This document shows positions 48,241-62,504 of a stretch of DNA of 64,000 nt, one piece after another. The notes below the pieces were generated by a model, which was given only the letters and a program-made list of their open reading frames with translations, made no database searches and was not told the DNA's origin. Source of the stretch: Tillus elongatus (lineage: Eukaryota; Arthropoda; Insecta; Coleoptera; Cleridae); assembly GCA_964006375.1 (NCBI GenBank), contig OZ023267.1, positions 23,921,739 through 23,985,738 on the forward strand. The letters are read 5' to 3'. The translations under genes were made by a program, and so were the position numbers. The number at the start of each line of letters is the position of its first letter. The stretch's first letter is position 1.

Positions 48241-49180
48241 GGACTGATCAGGACAAACTGCAGTCTTGGATGCAGAAGCCTCTCCATGGGCGACATCTGA
48301 ATGATACCTCCCAGGCACATGTCGACAAACTGGCTTTGGTGTCGGGACAGATGTTTCCAGAGACAGAGGGGTTTTTGCTGGCCATACAAGATCAGGTCAT
48401 CCCAACAAGAAACTACCTGAAGTATATAGTTGGAGATAATTCGGTCCAAGATGACAAATGTAGATTTGGGTGTCAGTCATCAGAGACTATCCAGCACGTC
48501 ATAGGAGGATGTCAAGCGTTTGCTGCAACATAGTGTAAAGAGAGGCACGACGCAGTTGCTAAAATACTTCATCAAGAACTGGCTCTGAAAGTGGGACTTT
48601 AAAATTTTAGTAAGGTGCCCTACCATAATACACTCCCGAGCATGTTCTAGAGAACTCAGGATACAGGTTGTACTGGGATCGGACCGTGCTCACAGATCAA
48701 CGAGTTTCCCACAACAGGCCAGATATAATAATAGTGGATAAAGCCTGCAACCAAGTGACGCTGATTGATGTGGCCATTCCAAATACTAATAATCTAGAGA
48801 TAAAGTACAACGAGAAGATCATTAAGTACAGAGACCTCGAGGTACAAGTAAAGAGACAGTGGAGGGCAGATAGTGTCCGAGTGATTCCAATAGTCATGTC
48901 GTCAACCGGTGTGGTTCCTAAGAATCTTCGAGAGAACGTTAAGAGACTGGGCCTTGGAGAGTATCTTTATAAGGTTATGCAGAAGGCAGTAATACTTGCA
49001 ACTGCCCGCATCGTGCGGAGATTCCTGGGAAATCAGGATGTGTCGCGTTGTCGGTCAGGTCCCGATAACTTGGAAAGGGCCCCATCTGAGCTCAGTCCCT
49101 TTGGTATCTGAGATACCTGGGATGAGTGAATGTTCCCTTTTGAGGGAGTGTGAAAGGCCTTCAGGCTAAAGTCGACGATA
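48241..49180 (+). pseudogene. C-terminal restriction-like endonuclease domain of an R2/RLE LINE
   Basis: Reads MQKPLHGRHLNDTSQAHVDK, ETEGFLLAIQDQVIPTRNYL and CRFGCQSSETIQHVIGGCQ, a C-x3-C-x7-H-x4-C knuckle typical of the RLE domain. A stop at 48531 and a shift follow. It then reads RLYWDRTVLTDQ, RPDIIIVD and TLIDVAIPNT, the RPD...D catalytic core of the PD-(D/E)xK-like nuclease that nicks the target, and ends RIVRRFLGNQ. The RT domain upstream is missing, so the copy is 5'-truncated. The only RLE-type LINE in the window. Inactive by the stop. Confidence 0.5.
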
Positions 49181-49689
49181 ATAATAATATGAGATAAAGT
49201 AATATTAATTACGAACACGCAAAACAAACACTAAATAACTCACAGAAGTGCCAGGGCACTTTTGCGTGAGATTTTTTTTTTTGACAAAGATGCGTCCTCA
49301 CAATAGAAACAGTCCCAGATGGGGAGAGACAAAACACGGCCAGGGTACCCTTTTTAATTTTTTTTCCTTAGTATGTTAAATGTCAATAGTAAAATATTCA
49401 CTCCATAAGGAGTCAGTCCAATTTTGCGCTTTCATATTCTTTTTGTAGATAAGCATGTTTTAGGCTACACACAAACATTCTCACACACAAACATACAGAC
49501 CCAACCAGAGACACATACATAGAGCACAGCACCAAGCCACTTCCACGAACGGCAACCCCACATAATCATATCCCATCTTTCTCACCCAGGTACACCTTCA
49601 AATAATCACACTCCACCATTATCCCAATCTCTTTGAGTAAGAATAGATTGCTTCCTGTTCTTCACAATTCCCCTGTTAGTTCCTGACGA
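49181..49689. other. No gene seen; possible LINE 3' UTR
   Basis: It lies just downstream of the minus-strand LINE at 49.69 kb and may include its 3' untranslated region. No direct evidence. Confidence 0.5.
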
Positions 49690-50960
49690 TCACGGCGTCA
49701 TTTTTTTTCTCGGTTTACTAAATATCCATATTTTAACTTTTTTATAAGAATACATGCTCTGGTCTGATGTGACGCCATTAGGTAGTTCATCGTGTACCAC
49801 AGATATCATTTGTGTGTAAGATCTTTTACACACTGTTTTATTTTTTCTTTGTGTGTGGCTCACAGTTCGGTAATCGTGCTGCCTAAATTGGATTGTATTC
49901 TTTCGCATGTATAGTTCGACACATAGTGCATAAAAGTAAAGCTGTCTCATGTCCAGTACACCAGATTCCATAAACAACTGGTTTGATGGATAAGCACGAT
50001 GTTTATTGTAAATAATCTTTAAAAACCATTTTTGAATTACTTCCAACGAGTGCAAGTAACAGCTAGCAGCACCGCCCCACACAAGAATACCGTAATAAAG
50101 TTCCGGTTGCACGAGTGAACAATATAATATCTTCAACTGCCTTGCACTCAGGATATTTCTTTGATACTTAAACTAAAAAGAAGGCCCCTTAATTTCTTGG
50201 TCAGGTTATTTATATGTTTGTCCCATCTCAAATGTTGGTCAACCACAACACCCAGATAGATAACTTTATTTGCCCGTTGGATTGTATTATCACGATCATC
50301 GCTCTTTACTGTTAGATTACCAAGGATGGCTTTTGGGTTGTTATAGATACTGAAGGCAACGTATTTTGTTTTATCCACATTTACTGTTAACAAGTTTGTA
50401 ATCAAGCCAGCGTTTTATATTGCTGACATCTGTCTGTGCCTTTATTTTAAGGGTCTCCCAAGTATCTGTCTCATAAAAAACAGCTGCATCATCAGCAAAG
50501 CTAATTATTTCGCCTTTGCATGTTTTCGTGAGCAGACCGTTTAAATAAATGGTGAATAACAATGGACCCAACACCGTTCCCTATGGTACACCATGTACTG
50601 TAACTATCACATTTTCACTTAACACTCCATTTATATAAACATATTGCTGTCGTTCTGTTAGGTAGCTCTCCAAAAGTGTATGTGCTTTACCTCGTATACA
50701 ATATTTTTATAATTTTTCAAGCAATGTGTCATGGCTCACGGTATCAAAAGCCTTTGCCAAGTCTAGGAAGATACATAGTGCGGGTTTGGCTATCATCCAG
50801 TGCGTTGTAGATCTTATCTGTCAATTCCGTGATTGCATCGCTCGTAGGCTTTCCCTCTCCAAAACGGTACTGTCTTTTTAAAATCAGTTGATATCTGTCA
50901 AGGAACCCATTAAGTCTGATCTTCAATATTTTCCCAAACATACACGTTGACAATTTAAAC
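49690..50960 (-). pseudogene. LINE reverse transcriptase, frameshifted
   Basis: Leftward-reading RT of a jockey/CR1-like element unrelated in sequence to the 27.3-kb family. In order: FGKILKIRLNGFLDRYQLIL and YRFGEGKPTSDAITELTDKI (template-entry region), then GTVLGPLLFTIYLNGLLTKT with IISFADDAAVFYETDTWE (the FADD box carrying the catalytic aspartates, about 50496). Then VNVDKTKYVAFSIYNNP, KVIYLGVVVDQHLRWDKHIN, YCSLVQPELYYGILVWGGAA and QKWFLKIIYNKHRAYPSNQL to a terminal KKM. Four frames are needed to read it. The RT N-terminus and endonuclease are absent. Confidence 0.5.
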
Positions 50961-51618
50961 CTTTAAGTTGTTACTACATTTTAAGAAAATACCAAATATT
51001 TTAAAAACCTTAAGGTTTAAGTGAGCCAAACATCAATGAAACTCGCTTTTATTTTGACCGTAACTGAAAAGAAGTAATACAGGGCCAGGGATGTAACACT
51101 CCTAGGTTTGTTTACACATGATTCATGGTTGAACACTGTCTTACGGTTATAGTGACAAAAAAGGCTACTTTCTGTTATCCACTGCGAAGACGCCTCCAAA
51201 AATTTCCGTATTAAGGATCAGGTCGAAAATAATTATTTGAGGTGGTCACCTCATGTTTACGTCTTATTAATAATAATAATTCTATAACAGGTGACTTGAA
51301 AGGAAATCTCACTCGGAAGTGAAGCTTGCTGTAAAATGTGTCTTTTTCCAGGACATGTATTTTAAACAGGAGAACAAAGACACTCCGAAAAATGCAAAAG
51401 TATTGAACTGTTTAGAGAAATGTTCCTATTGATTGTGGAAATGCTCGACACTCATTTGTCAATTTCTTTTTTAGCGAGCACTAAAAGGCAAGCTTATCAC
51501 TTACGTAGTACTGCCTGCAACTACATCATCATTCGTTATTGTCTTGAATATATTTGCACGTTGCTCTTCTAAATTAGAGTTGAGCATCAATAATTATAGG
51601 CGATGAATACTGATATGA

Positions 51619-51640
<22 letters not shown>
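50961..51640. other. Unassigned, with a (GA)n run at 51617-51648
   Basis: GAGAGAGAGAGAGATAGAGA is the start of the short GA array. No gene. Confidence 0.5.
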
Positions 51641-51649
<9 letters not shown>

Positions 51650-52500
51650 CAAATAGACTTGATGAAAAAATTATCAAACTGGATGACAATGTTGAAACAG
51701 AGCATGAAGATGTTCTGGAAAAAGCTAAACGAGGCGCGGGTTTTATTCGCGTCTTAGAAGCGCCTCGCCTCTCAGTAGATGCATCAATTAAATCTTTCAT
51801 CGACGTATTGTAACAAGTACTACAGAAAAAATATTTTCATTCCTTACTTAGATATTCTGATCAAGTCTCCATAGAGGATCGATTTTCTGTAAATGCTTCC
51901 TCCAAAATTTCGTGCTAGCTTGAATTTAAAAACGTTTAGGGAGATAGCGGGATATTTCCAAGGGGACTACGGGGCCATTTGGGACAACTTTGTAACAGAA
52001 GCACAAAGATGGTATGAAGTGTGGAAATTATCCGATCCCAATTGCGTCAAATGGGTAAAATACATTGACTGTTCAGTTTTGGAAAGATAAATACACTTGG
52101 AGAACCAAAATCACCACAGCACATTTATAAAGACCTGACCATCATTTCACTTACAAAATTAGCGCCATCAGGGGAGGAAAATTTGAGGTCTCCAAGTGTA
52201 CATATCAGTGTTCATCACAGGTTTCCATCTTCACTTAGTTTTCGCAAGGTAATCTGGCAGTTGTAACTCGTGGAGTCGATTTTCTTCTTCTGTGAAGCGG
52301 TCAAAATTGGTTTAACTCTTCCTGCTACAATTTATACAGTGGAAATGTCATTCAGTACACTAATAGCGAGTCGGGACCTGATTATAAGTCTGCGACGAAA
52401 GATGACAGATTTTCTGGATTCTGCACGATGACGGTGCATTGTAAAAGATTGCGAGAATGCAATCTATTTGTTGATGATGTCATTGTTAAATACGGGCTCC
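51641..52500 (+). pseudogene. hAT-type transposase relic interrupted by a Penelope fragment
   Basis: 51648-51810 reads LDEKIIKLDDNVETEHEDVL and GFIRVLEAPRLSVDASIKSF. 51893-52090 reads FREIAGYFQGDYGAIWDNFV and EAQRWYEVWKLSDPNCV, resembling the region before the dimerisation domain of TTF/ZMYM-type hAT transposases. After a foreign piece at 52083-52245, 52312-52420 reads LTLPATIYTVEMSFSTL, close to the hAT C-terminal LP-x-T-x-x-x-x-E-R-S-F-S signature, followed by LRRKMTD-like sequence. Several stops. The similarity is by motif only, so the family call is tentative. Confidence 0.5.
52083..52245 (-). repeat. Penelope-like 3' fragment inserted in the hAT relic
   Basis: Contains GTACACTTGGAGAACC-type ends on both sides (AATACACTTGGAGAACC at 52088, GTCTCCAAGTGTACATATCA at 52187) and a decayed hammerhead-like core on the minus strand (CTGATGG instead of CTGATGA; GAAAT). 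Confidence 0.5.
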
Positions 52501-52609
52501 AGCGAGTTATTTATGTTTAGAAAATGAAAAACAAGTCAAATATCTTATACCACTTAAATTTGCTTTAGTTTATTTCATATTTTATCAAAGCAAGAGTTAT
52601 TTGATGTTC

Positions 52610-53180
<571 letters not shown>

Positions 53181-53567
53181 TAATCAGAAATAAAAATAAC
53201 TATTTCTGGTTATAATGAAACAGCTTATGATTTTTAGGAAAAGCATAATCTCTATGGAATCAGTTCGACCGAACAAACACAATTTCCACGAAACGCCAAT
53301 TAAATTAAAGACAACCTTATTTGTTGAATAAAAAAATAGGTTAATCGAATGAATGGAAAGATTTTAATGTATGAAGCTTACAACACGAAGTCACGTATTA
53401 GTTTTCCTGGATATCAGATAGCAAAAAGCTCGAGCTATCGATCGTAGAGGAGTGGAATATTTCGGGAAGATTATTATTGTGACTATTGTATTATCTACGT
53501 TAATATTATTATACAGTGTGTTGATTTATATTGGCTAAAAAATGTGGATAAAAAGAATTACACGATT
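53181..53567. other. No gene seen
   Basis: Unassigned AT-rich DNA. Confidence 0.5.
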
Positions 53568-53702
53568 TCCATTAGTGAATGTTCTTAGAAAAAAACTTCA
53601 CTAATGGGGAGATCCTGATTTTTTAATTTTCAAAAAATGTCTTCAAATGAGCGCGAACTAGGACCCCGAGAACCCATATCCAGGGTCAGTTTAAATTTTT
53701 AT

Positions 53703-53787
<85 letters not shown>

Positions 53788-54132
53788 TGGTATGTATCAC
53801 ACCGATAACTCAAAAAATAATGGTCCGATTTTGATAGGCTTTGGCATGTACCTTCCTTTTGTAAGTGGCTTACATAAGTTCGTTACCCAGGAAAATCTAA
53901 CCAGGTTTTCCGGGAAATTTAGGGTTTCCTTTCGGAAAAAAAATTATCTCAAAAAATGGGAAAGCTATGGTAACCGAACTTGGTAAGTAACTTCACGATT
54001 TATCTATTTTTGATTTATATATTTATTTATTTATATTTCTATGTTACAAAAGAAGAAAGTTATAAAAAAATTTGTTGCCAGATCATTTATGTGAAAATTC
54101 ACTACCATAATGCACTTGCCGCGTCCAGACTT
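53568..54132 (-). repeat. Complete long (TA)n-type element, minus orientation
   Basis: Hairpin tail (TTAGTGAATGTTCTTAGAAA ... CTTCACTAATGG), GCGCGAACTAGGACCCC, (TA)n at 53705-53787, CACCGATAACTCAAAAAATA, and inverted head CACTTGCCGCGTCCAGACTT ending near 54132. Confidence 0.5.
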
Positions 54133-54411
54133 TTTATTCAGTACATATATTCAAGGGGAATATCCCTTAATAAAGAGTATGATTATCACATGTCATATAA
54201 AGCATACGCTAGAAAAATGAATAACATAAAAGTATTTTTAATCACCAAGGAGCCATGTAAGATGTCTCAGTTCAGAATTACTACAAGACAATATATCTGT
54301 CGACTAATATACAGGTGTTCCAACTAACTTTGAACCCCTGAAATGTCCGATTTCGTGTAGGAAAAATGCTAAAATAGGTCATTTTTAACTTGAAGAGGGA
54401 CCAAATTAATT

Positions 54412-54685
54412 TGCCAGGTCTTCACGAAATCTGGTCTCAATGGTTATCTTAGTCTGCCCGACGTATTTAAGATTACAATCTTTACAACCTATCTCTTACC
54501 CGACGTTTCAGTGGCTATCTTTATGTTTCGACAAAAAAATAATTTAAGAAATTTCTTAGGTAATACGAAAGATAAAGATAAAGCCACTGAAATGTCGGAT
54601 ATCTATGAGATATGTTGTAAAGGTTGTAATCTTAAATACGTTGGGCACACTAAGAGAACCATTGACTAGATTTCGTGAACATCTG
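54412..54685. repeat. Inverted repeat made of GIY-YIG coding sequence
   Basis: 54412-54525 is the inverse of about 54570-54685 (CACGAAATCT, CGTATTTAAGATTACAATC, GTTTCAGTGGCT). The right arm is the coding strand of the endonuclease fragment. Head-to-head partial copies are common in Penelope-like elements. Confidence 0.5.
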
Positions 54686-54796
54686 GCACATTTTAGATGC
54701 GGTAATGTAGACAAGTCATACGTGACACAACTTTTTTGGGATAATAACCACCACATTGATGAAGAAAATCTGAAACTTATCAAAAAACTTAGATAG
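54585..54796 (+). pseudogene. Penelope-like GIY-YIG endonuclease fragment
   Basis: With one shift near 54650 the strand reads MSDIYEICCKGCNLKYVGHT followed by KRTID and RFREHLAHFRCGNVDKSYVT, then NNHHIDEENLKLIKKLR. This is the GIY-YIG nuclease of Penelope-like retroelements (I-Y-E-I-x-C-x-x-C-x-x-x-Y-V-G-x-T, catalytic R in RFREH, then N-N-H-x-I). The zinc-binding pair CCxGC before YVG is of the Penelope type. The RT domain is not present. It is followed by about 310 bp of 3' region ending in the hammerhead-like motif at 55.02 kb. Confidence 0.5.
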
Positions 54797-55018
54797 CCAG
54801 CTAAGCTCGATGCGTAAGAAAGTATTTATATTTCTAGGGCAATAAAACACAAAAGTTCCTTAAATCGAGCCTCGCCACTGGTTTGCAGTCGTCTGGCAAT
54901 TAAGATGCAATACACAGAAAATGTCTGCGATGTAATCTTCCTCTCGGTATCGTTCTTTATCTAAGGTTCAGTATAAAAGGTGGTGTTTTAGTATAAAGTA
55001 GTTAGGATTTTTCATCCT

Positions 55019-55058
55019 CTGATGACGCTAACTTTGTTAGTGAAACGATCGTGAGGTC
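55019..55058 (+). ncRNA. Hammerhead-like motif downstream of GIY-YIG
   Basis: CTGATGA at 55019-55025, stem II CGCTAAC-TTT-GTTAGTG (7 bp), GAAAC at 55042-55046, GATC-GTGA-GGTC (4-bp stem with a GNRA-type loop), GTC at 55056-55058. Same motif as at 5537 and 5607. Stem I pairing is not clear. Confidence 0.5.
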
Positions 55059-55194
55059 TTTAAAAAGATGTGTTGTGGTGATTTGGATTCTCCAAGTGTA
55101 CTTATTACTGAAAGACGATAATTCATGAAATCAAATATAAACTGTAAAAATGATAATTTGAATACATCTAGCCAAAATTTTTCGTTCCTTTAAA

Positions 55195-55895
<701 letters not shown>

Positions 55896-56251
55896 AACAT
55901 TGGTGCAGATAAGATAACATTTCTTAGCCCGTTCCTAGCAAAAAAAATTGTTTACAATTTGAACGACAGTGTACCGGGTAAACAATCTTGCAACTTTCAA
56001 TGAGCCTAAAACAATTTTGTGATTCTCAAAAACCAATCACTCAAAATTGAAGCAAAAACATGATTGCATAGATAATGAAAGCAGCTTCAAAATGATGTGT
56101 CACTCGACCCCTCTTGTCTTTAAATTTTTTGAAGGGGCGTCTCTCTGCGTTAGGGAGGTGCAGAAATAACTTTGATCTGTTTTAGCAATTTTCTTACACC
56201 TGGGTGAAATCGGACATTTCAGGGGGTGAAAATTTTAGTTGGGACACCCTG

Positions 56252-56679
56252 CACGTACACTGTTATAAATAGAGCACGTCCTATAAATCGGTAAGTTATG
56301 ACATTGGTCCTAGGTGGCAGTAGATAGTAGAATTCGTGCATTCGAGGGCTGATTCTAGCCGTGTGAAAAAGCAGAGCTTGCAATAATCCAGCACAGACAA
56401 CAAACTAAATAGAAATCAGGGAGCAGAATAAATTTGCCGTCTGCAGAGATTCCAATGAGAATCTCGGCAGTAATCGGGCCTGTGGTGTGCCAGTACAGGG
56501 ATACGCCTTATCTGCTCTGTATGCGAGAAACTTGACAAATATTCTCCGGACCCTCTCAAGTGAGCCTTTATGGACATCATACAGAGAAGATCACACCACA
56601 CAAGCATACTCCACTTAGTACCGATAAAACCGTAACCACTTTTTTTTTACCAGGCATAGGCTAAACAATATTAATAGCA
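56252..56679. other. No gene seen
   Basis: Unassigned. Confidence 0.5.
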
Positions 56680-57482
56680 TACGGCTTTGAAACTATGATA
56701 TACCTGTCGTGAGTGAATACAAGTCTCTGGGTTATTTTAGATAGAAAACTACTATGGACACCACACATAAGATATATTAAAGGCAAATGTGAGCGCGGAA
56801 TTAATTTATTGAAATCAGTAAGTAGTACCAAGTGGGGAGCAGATGTAAATATATGTTTAATGTTTCATAGACATTGTATAAGGCGTATCATAGATCACGG
56901 CAGTGTGGTTTATCGAGCAGCTTTAAACTCTAACCTAAAAATAATAGATCCAGTTCAGTCTAAAGCTATTAAGATGAGTATTGGGACAATGTCATCTTGT
57001 CCAAGTGAAGCGGTCCTGGCAGAAAGCCGGGAGCTGTCGCTTCGTTATAGGAGGGCATTTTTAGCACAAGAACAAATTCTTGATTTGCGGTTGCATGATG
57101 GTTCAAGGCTGAAGCTATTGTGCGGGCTTTACATTGAATGTCTTTCTAAGAAGTACTGGTCTAAAAAAAAAACCAGCCTGTGTGCATGCTTATCGGAATA
57201 CTGAGAAATATATTTCCCATATTAATCTGCAAAATAAAATGCCCTTGTTTACATTATTAGAATATCCAAATTTTGTATAGATTAACGTGGTTTTTCCGAA
57301 CTATAAAAATTTTCCTCCATTGAATAGATCTAATTTAAAAGCTGCTTTAGAAAAATTGACGGTTATGACCAAATATTCACGGATGATTCAAAATCAACAC
57401 GGGGCACAGGCCGTGCCATTTAATGCCAGAGTGGCATAAGATGCAAAATCAAGCTAAACGACCTGGCTTCTATACATCGTTA
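56680..57482 (+). pseudogene. LINE (I/R1-like): end of RT and start of RNase H
   Basis: VILDRKLLWTPHIRYIKGKC and ERGINLLKSVSSTKWGADVN are the thumb region after the RT palm (usual FLGV-x-x-D-R-K-L-x-W). RIIDHGSVVYRAALNSNLKI and VQSKAIKMSIGTMSSCPSEA follow. Near 57371, IFTDDSKSTRGTG is the RNase H first block with catalytic D. It is cut at about 57483 by a mariner-like element. 5' part missing, several stops. Confidence 0.5.
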
Positions 57483-58440
57483 GTAAAAAGTCCCGGAACG
57501 GTCGAATATCTCTGTTATTATTGACACAATTTTTTTTGGATTTTTGTAATGACGAATGGTCACAAATAAGCCTTTTTTAACACATGCACTTTTTTCTCAC
57601 TTCCGGTTTAACAGGAAATGACTTCAACTTAATTTTTTTAAATGGGACACCTTGTATTATTTCCATTTTCGGATGCAGGATAAAAAACTACGTTCTAAAA
57701 CATCAACATGTTTTTTGTAATTGATAAGATAACACACACAAAAATATTCATAATGCAAAATCAAGATATCTGTTATAAAAGTTGGTAATATGATTTAAAC
57801 TAAATTGTTCAAATTGTGCTCCGTCTACACCTTGACAGTGACATAATCTATCAACAAAATGTCTCACTGAACTTTGTATCATCTCTGGCGTAATATGGTT
57901 CATTTCTTCAGTTATCCGCTCCTGTAATTGTTCCAGATCATTAGGTCGTTTTTTATACAACTGACATTGCAATTGACCCCACAAAAAGAAGTCCAGTGGT
58001 GACAGGTCTGGAGAACGATCTGGCCACTCGATTGCTCCTCTGCGACTGATCTAGCGGCCAGGAAATATTTGGTCCAAATAATCACGGACATTACTCGTAA
58101 AGTGTGGCGGAGCTGCATCTTGTTGGAACCAAACATTATCGCTTGGATGATTAGGTCTCATTTGATTTGGGAAGAGAGCTCTAAGTGCTGGTACAATTTG
58201 GTTTCTCAATACATTCAAGTAGCCATCACCATTTAAATTTCCGCTAATAAAAAACGGTCTAATTAATTTGTTTCCGACCAAACCAGCCCACACATTCACT
58301 GTTTGAGGATATTGCGTATGGATTTCCTCCACCCAACGAGCGTTCTCTGTTGACCAGAAACGACAATTGTGCCTGTTAACCGTACCATTCAGATGAAATG
58401 ATGCTTTATCTGAAAAACTATTTGTAGGTCCTGAGGGATG
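57483..58440 (-). pseudogene. Mariner-like transposase, C-terminal two thirds
   Basis: 58410-58051 reads FSDKASFHLNGTVNRHNCRF and WVEEIHTQYPQTVNVWAGLV, then VWFQQDAAPPHFTSNVRDYL and DQIFPGR, aligning block by block with the intact transposase at 2.6 kb. The first aspartate (FSDKAS) and second (QQDAAPPH) are kept. A stop after FPGR and a shift lead to WPDRSPDLSPLDFFLWG-type sequence near 58010-57975, and 57984-57748 gives LQERITEEMNHITPEMIQSS and RLCHCQGVDGAQFEQ. The 5' third is missing at 58440, where unrelated DNA begins. The 3' end GTCCCGGAACGGTCGAATAT resembles the intact element's TIR. Confidence 0.5.
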
Positions 58441-59979
<1,539 letters not shown>

Positions 59980-61016
59980 CTGTTAGTAGCCACGATAACT
60001 TTAGAACGAATTGAGATATCGTCTTCAAATTTGGTATACAGTTAGCACCCGACAAACGAACGGTTCGGATTGTTTTTAGGTAAAATCGTTATAGGGGGTA
60101 GGGGATAAACGGGGGATGATTTGGTGAAAATGGACATTTTTTTGTTAAAACTCTAGTAATATCGCGTTTTAGGGTTTGTTTATTAGAAGACTTGCAATTT
60201 CACGAAACATCTGGTATTCTGCACTGTAATTAAATTAGGGGTTGAATGTTTGAAGGTGGAATATCGGTGACAGCAATTTAGTTTTTTTTTGTGTGGAACG
60301 GCGTAAAAAGTCTCAAAACAGAAAACTTTCTTCTGGAACGAAAATTTTCTTGTCTGTCATCCTATACGTCTGTCTGGGGGTAGAACGTGTGGGGGTGGAA
60401 AATCGGTGACAGAAATTTCGAGTTTTTTTGTTTTATTGATAAAACGGCAAAAAATTCTCAAAATATATGGAAAACTTAATTCTAGAACGAAAATTTTGTT
60501 GTCTGTCTGGCTGTACGTCTGTCTGTCATTAGGCACAACAACTTTCGAACGAATTGAGATAGATATCTTTAAATTTGATATACAGTTAGCACCCGACAAG
60601 GGAACGCTTTGAATTGTTTTTGGGTAACATCGCTTCAGGGGGAGAGACCATTCAAAGTCGTCTGCATGCCAAACGCTCATATACAAAAAGCTGCCACAAT
60701 GACTCTGAAAGTTGGAGTTACAGGTAAAAAAATGTCAAGCGCAAGGGTCCAGAATTCTTTCCTGGCAATTTGAAGGTTACTTTTCACGGTGCAATTCAAG
60801 GCTAAATCAAAACGCTTTGAATTGTTTTTGGGTAACATCGCTTCAGGGGGAGTGACAATTTAAAGTCGTCTGCACGTCAAACGCTCATATACAAAAAGCT
60901 GCCACAATGACTCTGAAAGTTGGAGTTACAGGTAAAAAATGTCAAGCGCAAGGGTGCAGAATTCTTTCCTGGCAATTTGAAGGTTACTTTTCACGGTGCA
61001 ATTCAAGGCTAAATCC
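59980..61016. repeat. Nested tandem duplications
   Basis: 60605-60812 is repeated at 60813-61016 (period 208; CGCTTTGAATTGTTTTTGGG ... GCAATTCAAGGCTAAATC). Earlier diverged duplications: TATACAGTTAGCACCCGACA at 60038 and 60581, and ATCGGTGACAG..ATTT at 60264 and 60402. No coding motif. Confidence 0.5.
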
Positions 61017-61377
61017 AAGGTCAACAAAATATTTTCGAATGGGAGCCTATAATTATCATCACTAAAATAGAAAGAGCATGAAATTTCACCTTTAGACATG
61101 ACCTCGAGCAGTGACCTTTTCAAATCGTCTAAAGGTCAAACGCTCGTGTATAAAATCTGCCACAATAACTCTGAAAATTCATGTCGCTGAGAAATCCCTT
61201 TAAATTGTCATAACGTGTTGGAATATGATAACAGTGACAGAATTTTCAAAATAAACATTCTGCTGAAACTGCGCAAATAAGAAATGTTTTCGGGATCAAC
61301 ATTTTTGTGTTGGGCCTGTAGGTACGATAATTTTTGCAAAGACGGTGCTGTCGTATTCATATTTCATAGGTTTTCAT
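61017..61377. other. No gene seen
   Basis: Continuation of the repeat-rich, unassigned sequence. Confidence 0.5.
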
Positions 61378-61955
61378 AGGTTTCCTCTTCCGGACTCGCA
61401 AATACGTTTCACCAGCTAATCTCTATACTTTATATACTTCACAAATAAGACCAAACCTCGAATACTGCTCCCACACCTGGGGTGCTGCTGCCGCTTCTAC
61501 ACTCGCTATCCTGGACTCCATTCAGAAGAGAGCTATACGTCTCATCGGTGACCCTACCCTCACCCAAAGGCTGCCATCCCTTGCCCACCGACGTGCCGTT
61601 GGTGACCTCTCTCTCTCTTTTATACATATCTGCACGGGCACTGCTCAGAGGAGCTTTCTTCCATAGTTCCTCCACCTGCTGCCCCCAACAGATCTACAAG
61701 GGGAACAGAGCTAATGCACCCTTTTACTTTCCAGGTCACCAGACATAGAACATCTTGTTATGCCCGCTCTTTTGTCCCGAGGACTTTTAAGTTGTGGAAT
61801 TCCTTGCCGGCACATGTTTTTCCTTCTCCCCCGAACCTCCAAACCTTCAAGTCCAGGATTAACAAGTTTCTTCTTTCCTCCTTGTCGACACCCACGGTAC
61901 GATAGTATTTAGGCTGTAAGCCCTCGTGGGGTGTTGTTGAAATTAAAAAAAAAAG
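61378..61955 (+). pseudogene. LINE copy 3, 3' end only
   Basis: 5'-truncated relative of the 27.3 and 41.3 kb copies. Reads RKYVSPANLYTLYTSQIRPN, LEYCSHTWGAAAASTLAILD, SIQKRAIRLIGDPTLTQRLP, SLAHRRAVGDLSLF, HPFTFQVTRHRTSCYARSFV and TFKSRINKFLLSSLSTPTVR with a single shift. The native CT run is short (CCTCTCTCTCTCTTTTATAC). It ends GGCTGTAAGCCCTCG and poly-A. Surrounding sequence (CAGAACGGTTTGGATTGCTT at 61966) matches the neighbouring repeat at 60062, so the LINE inserted into that repeat. Confidence 0.5.
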
Positions 61956-62504
61956 ACAGCCAGAACGGTTTGGATTGCTTTTAGGTGAAACTTCTGCTAA
62001 TGGACTTCAACTACGAACTGCCTCATGATAGGCTGGCTTATTTGTAAGATCGCTTCTGAAGAAAGGGAAGAAATAGTGGGTTTATTGGGGAAACTGACAC
62101 TTTACTATAAAAAATCGAGTAATATATCGTTTCAGAAGTTTATGGGTACAGGAATACGAACGGTTTGTTTTTTTTTGTGATCAAGTGATGGACCCCAAAT
62201 TCATATCATTAGAATGTCTTTCTGAGCAGAGTAAATTATCACAGCTATGTCGAAGATATGATTCAACTTGCTGCATTATTTTTCTGATAGGTTTTCCAAT
62301 GCTGGGCAGTGCCTTTATTCTTTAGCGGTAAATTTGAATCTAGTATACCGATTTTAATATCTGACACTGCTGTATTTATTTATTTTTTATACTAAATTTT
62401 ACCGACAGTACTCATTTAACTCAATATTTCACAAAGGATTCAAGCACTGCAAAAATATGGCATATAAAAATTGTTATTTGCATGATAATAATAACTAAAA
62501 AAAG
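61956..62504. other. No gene seen
   Basis: Unassigned AT-rich DNA after the LINE tail. Confidence 0.5.

Noticed and set aside
48668..49111. Independent gene of 147 codons
   Set aside because: Its RPD...D pattern and upstream cysteine knuckle identify it as part of an RLE-type LINE C-terminus.
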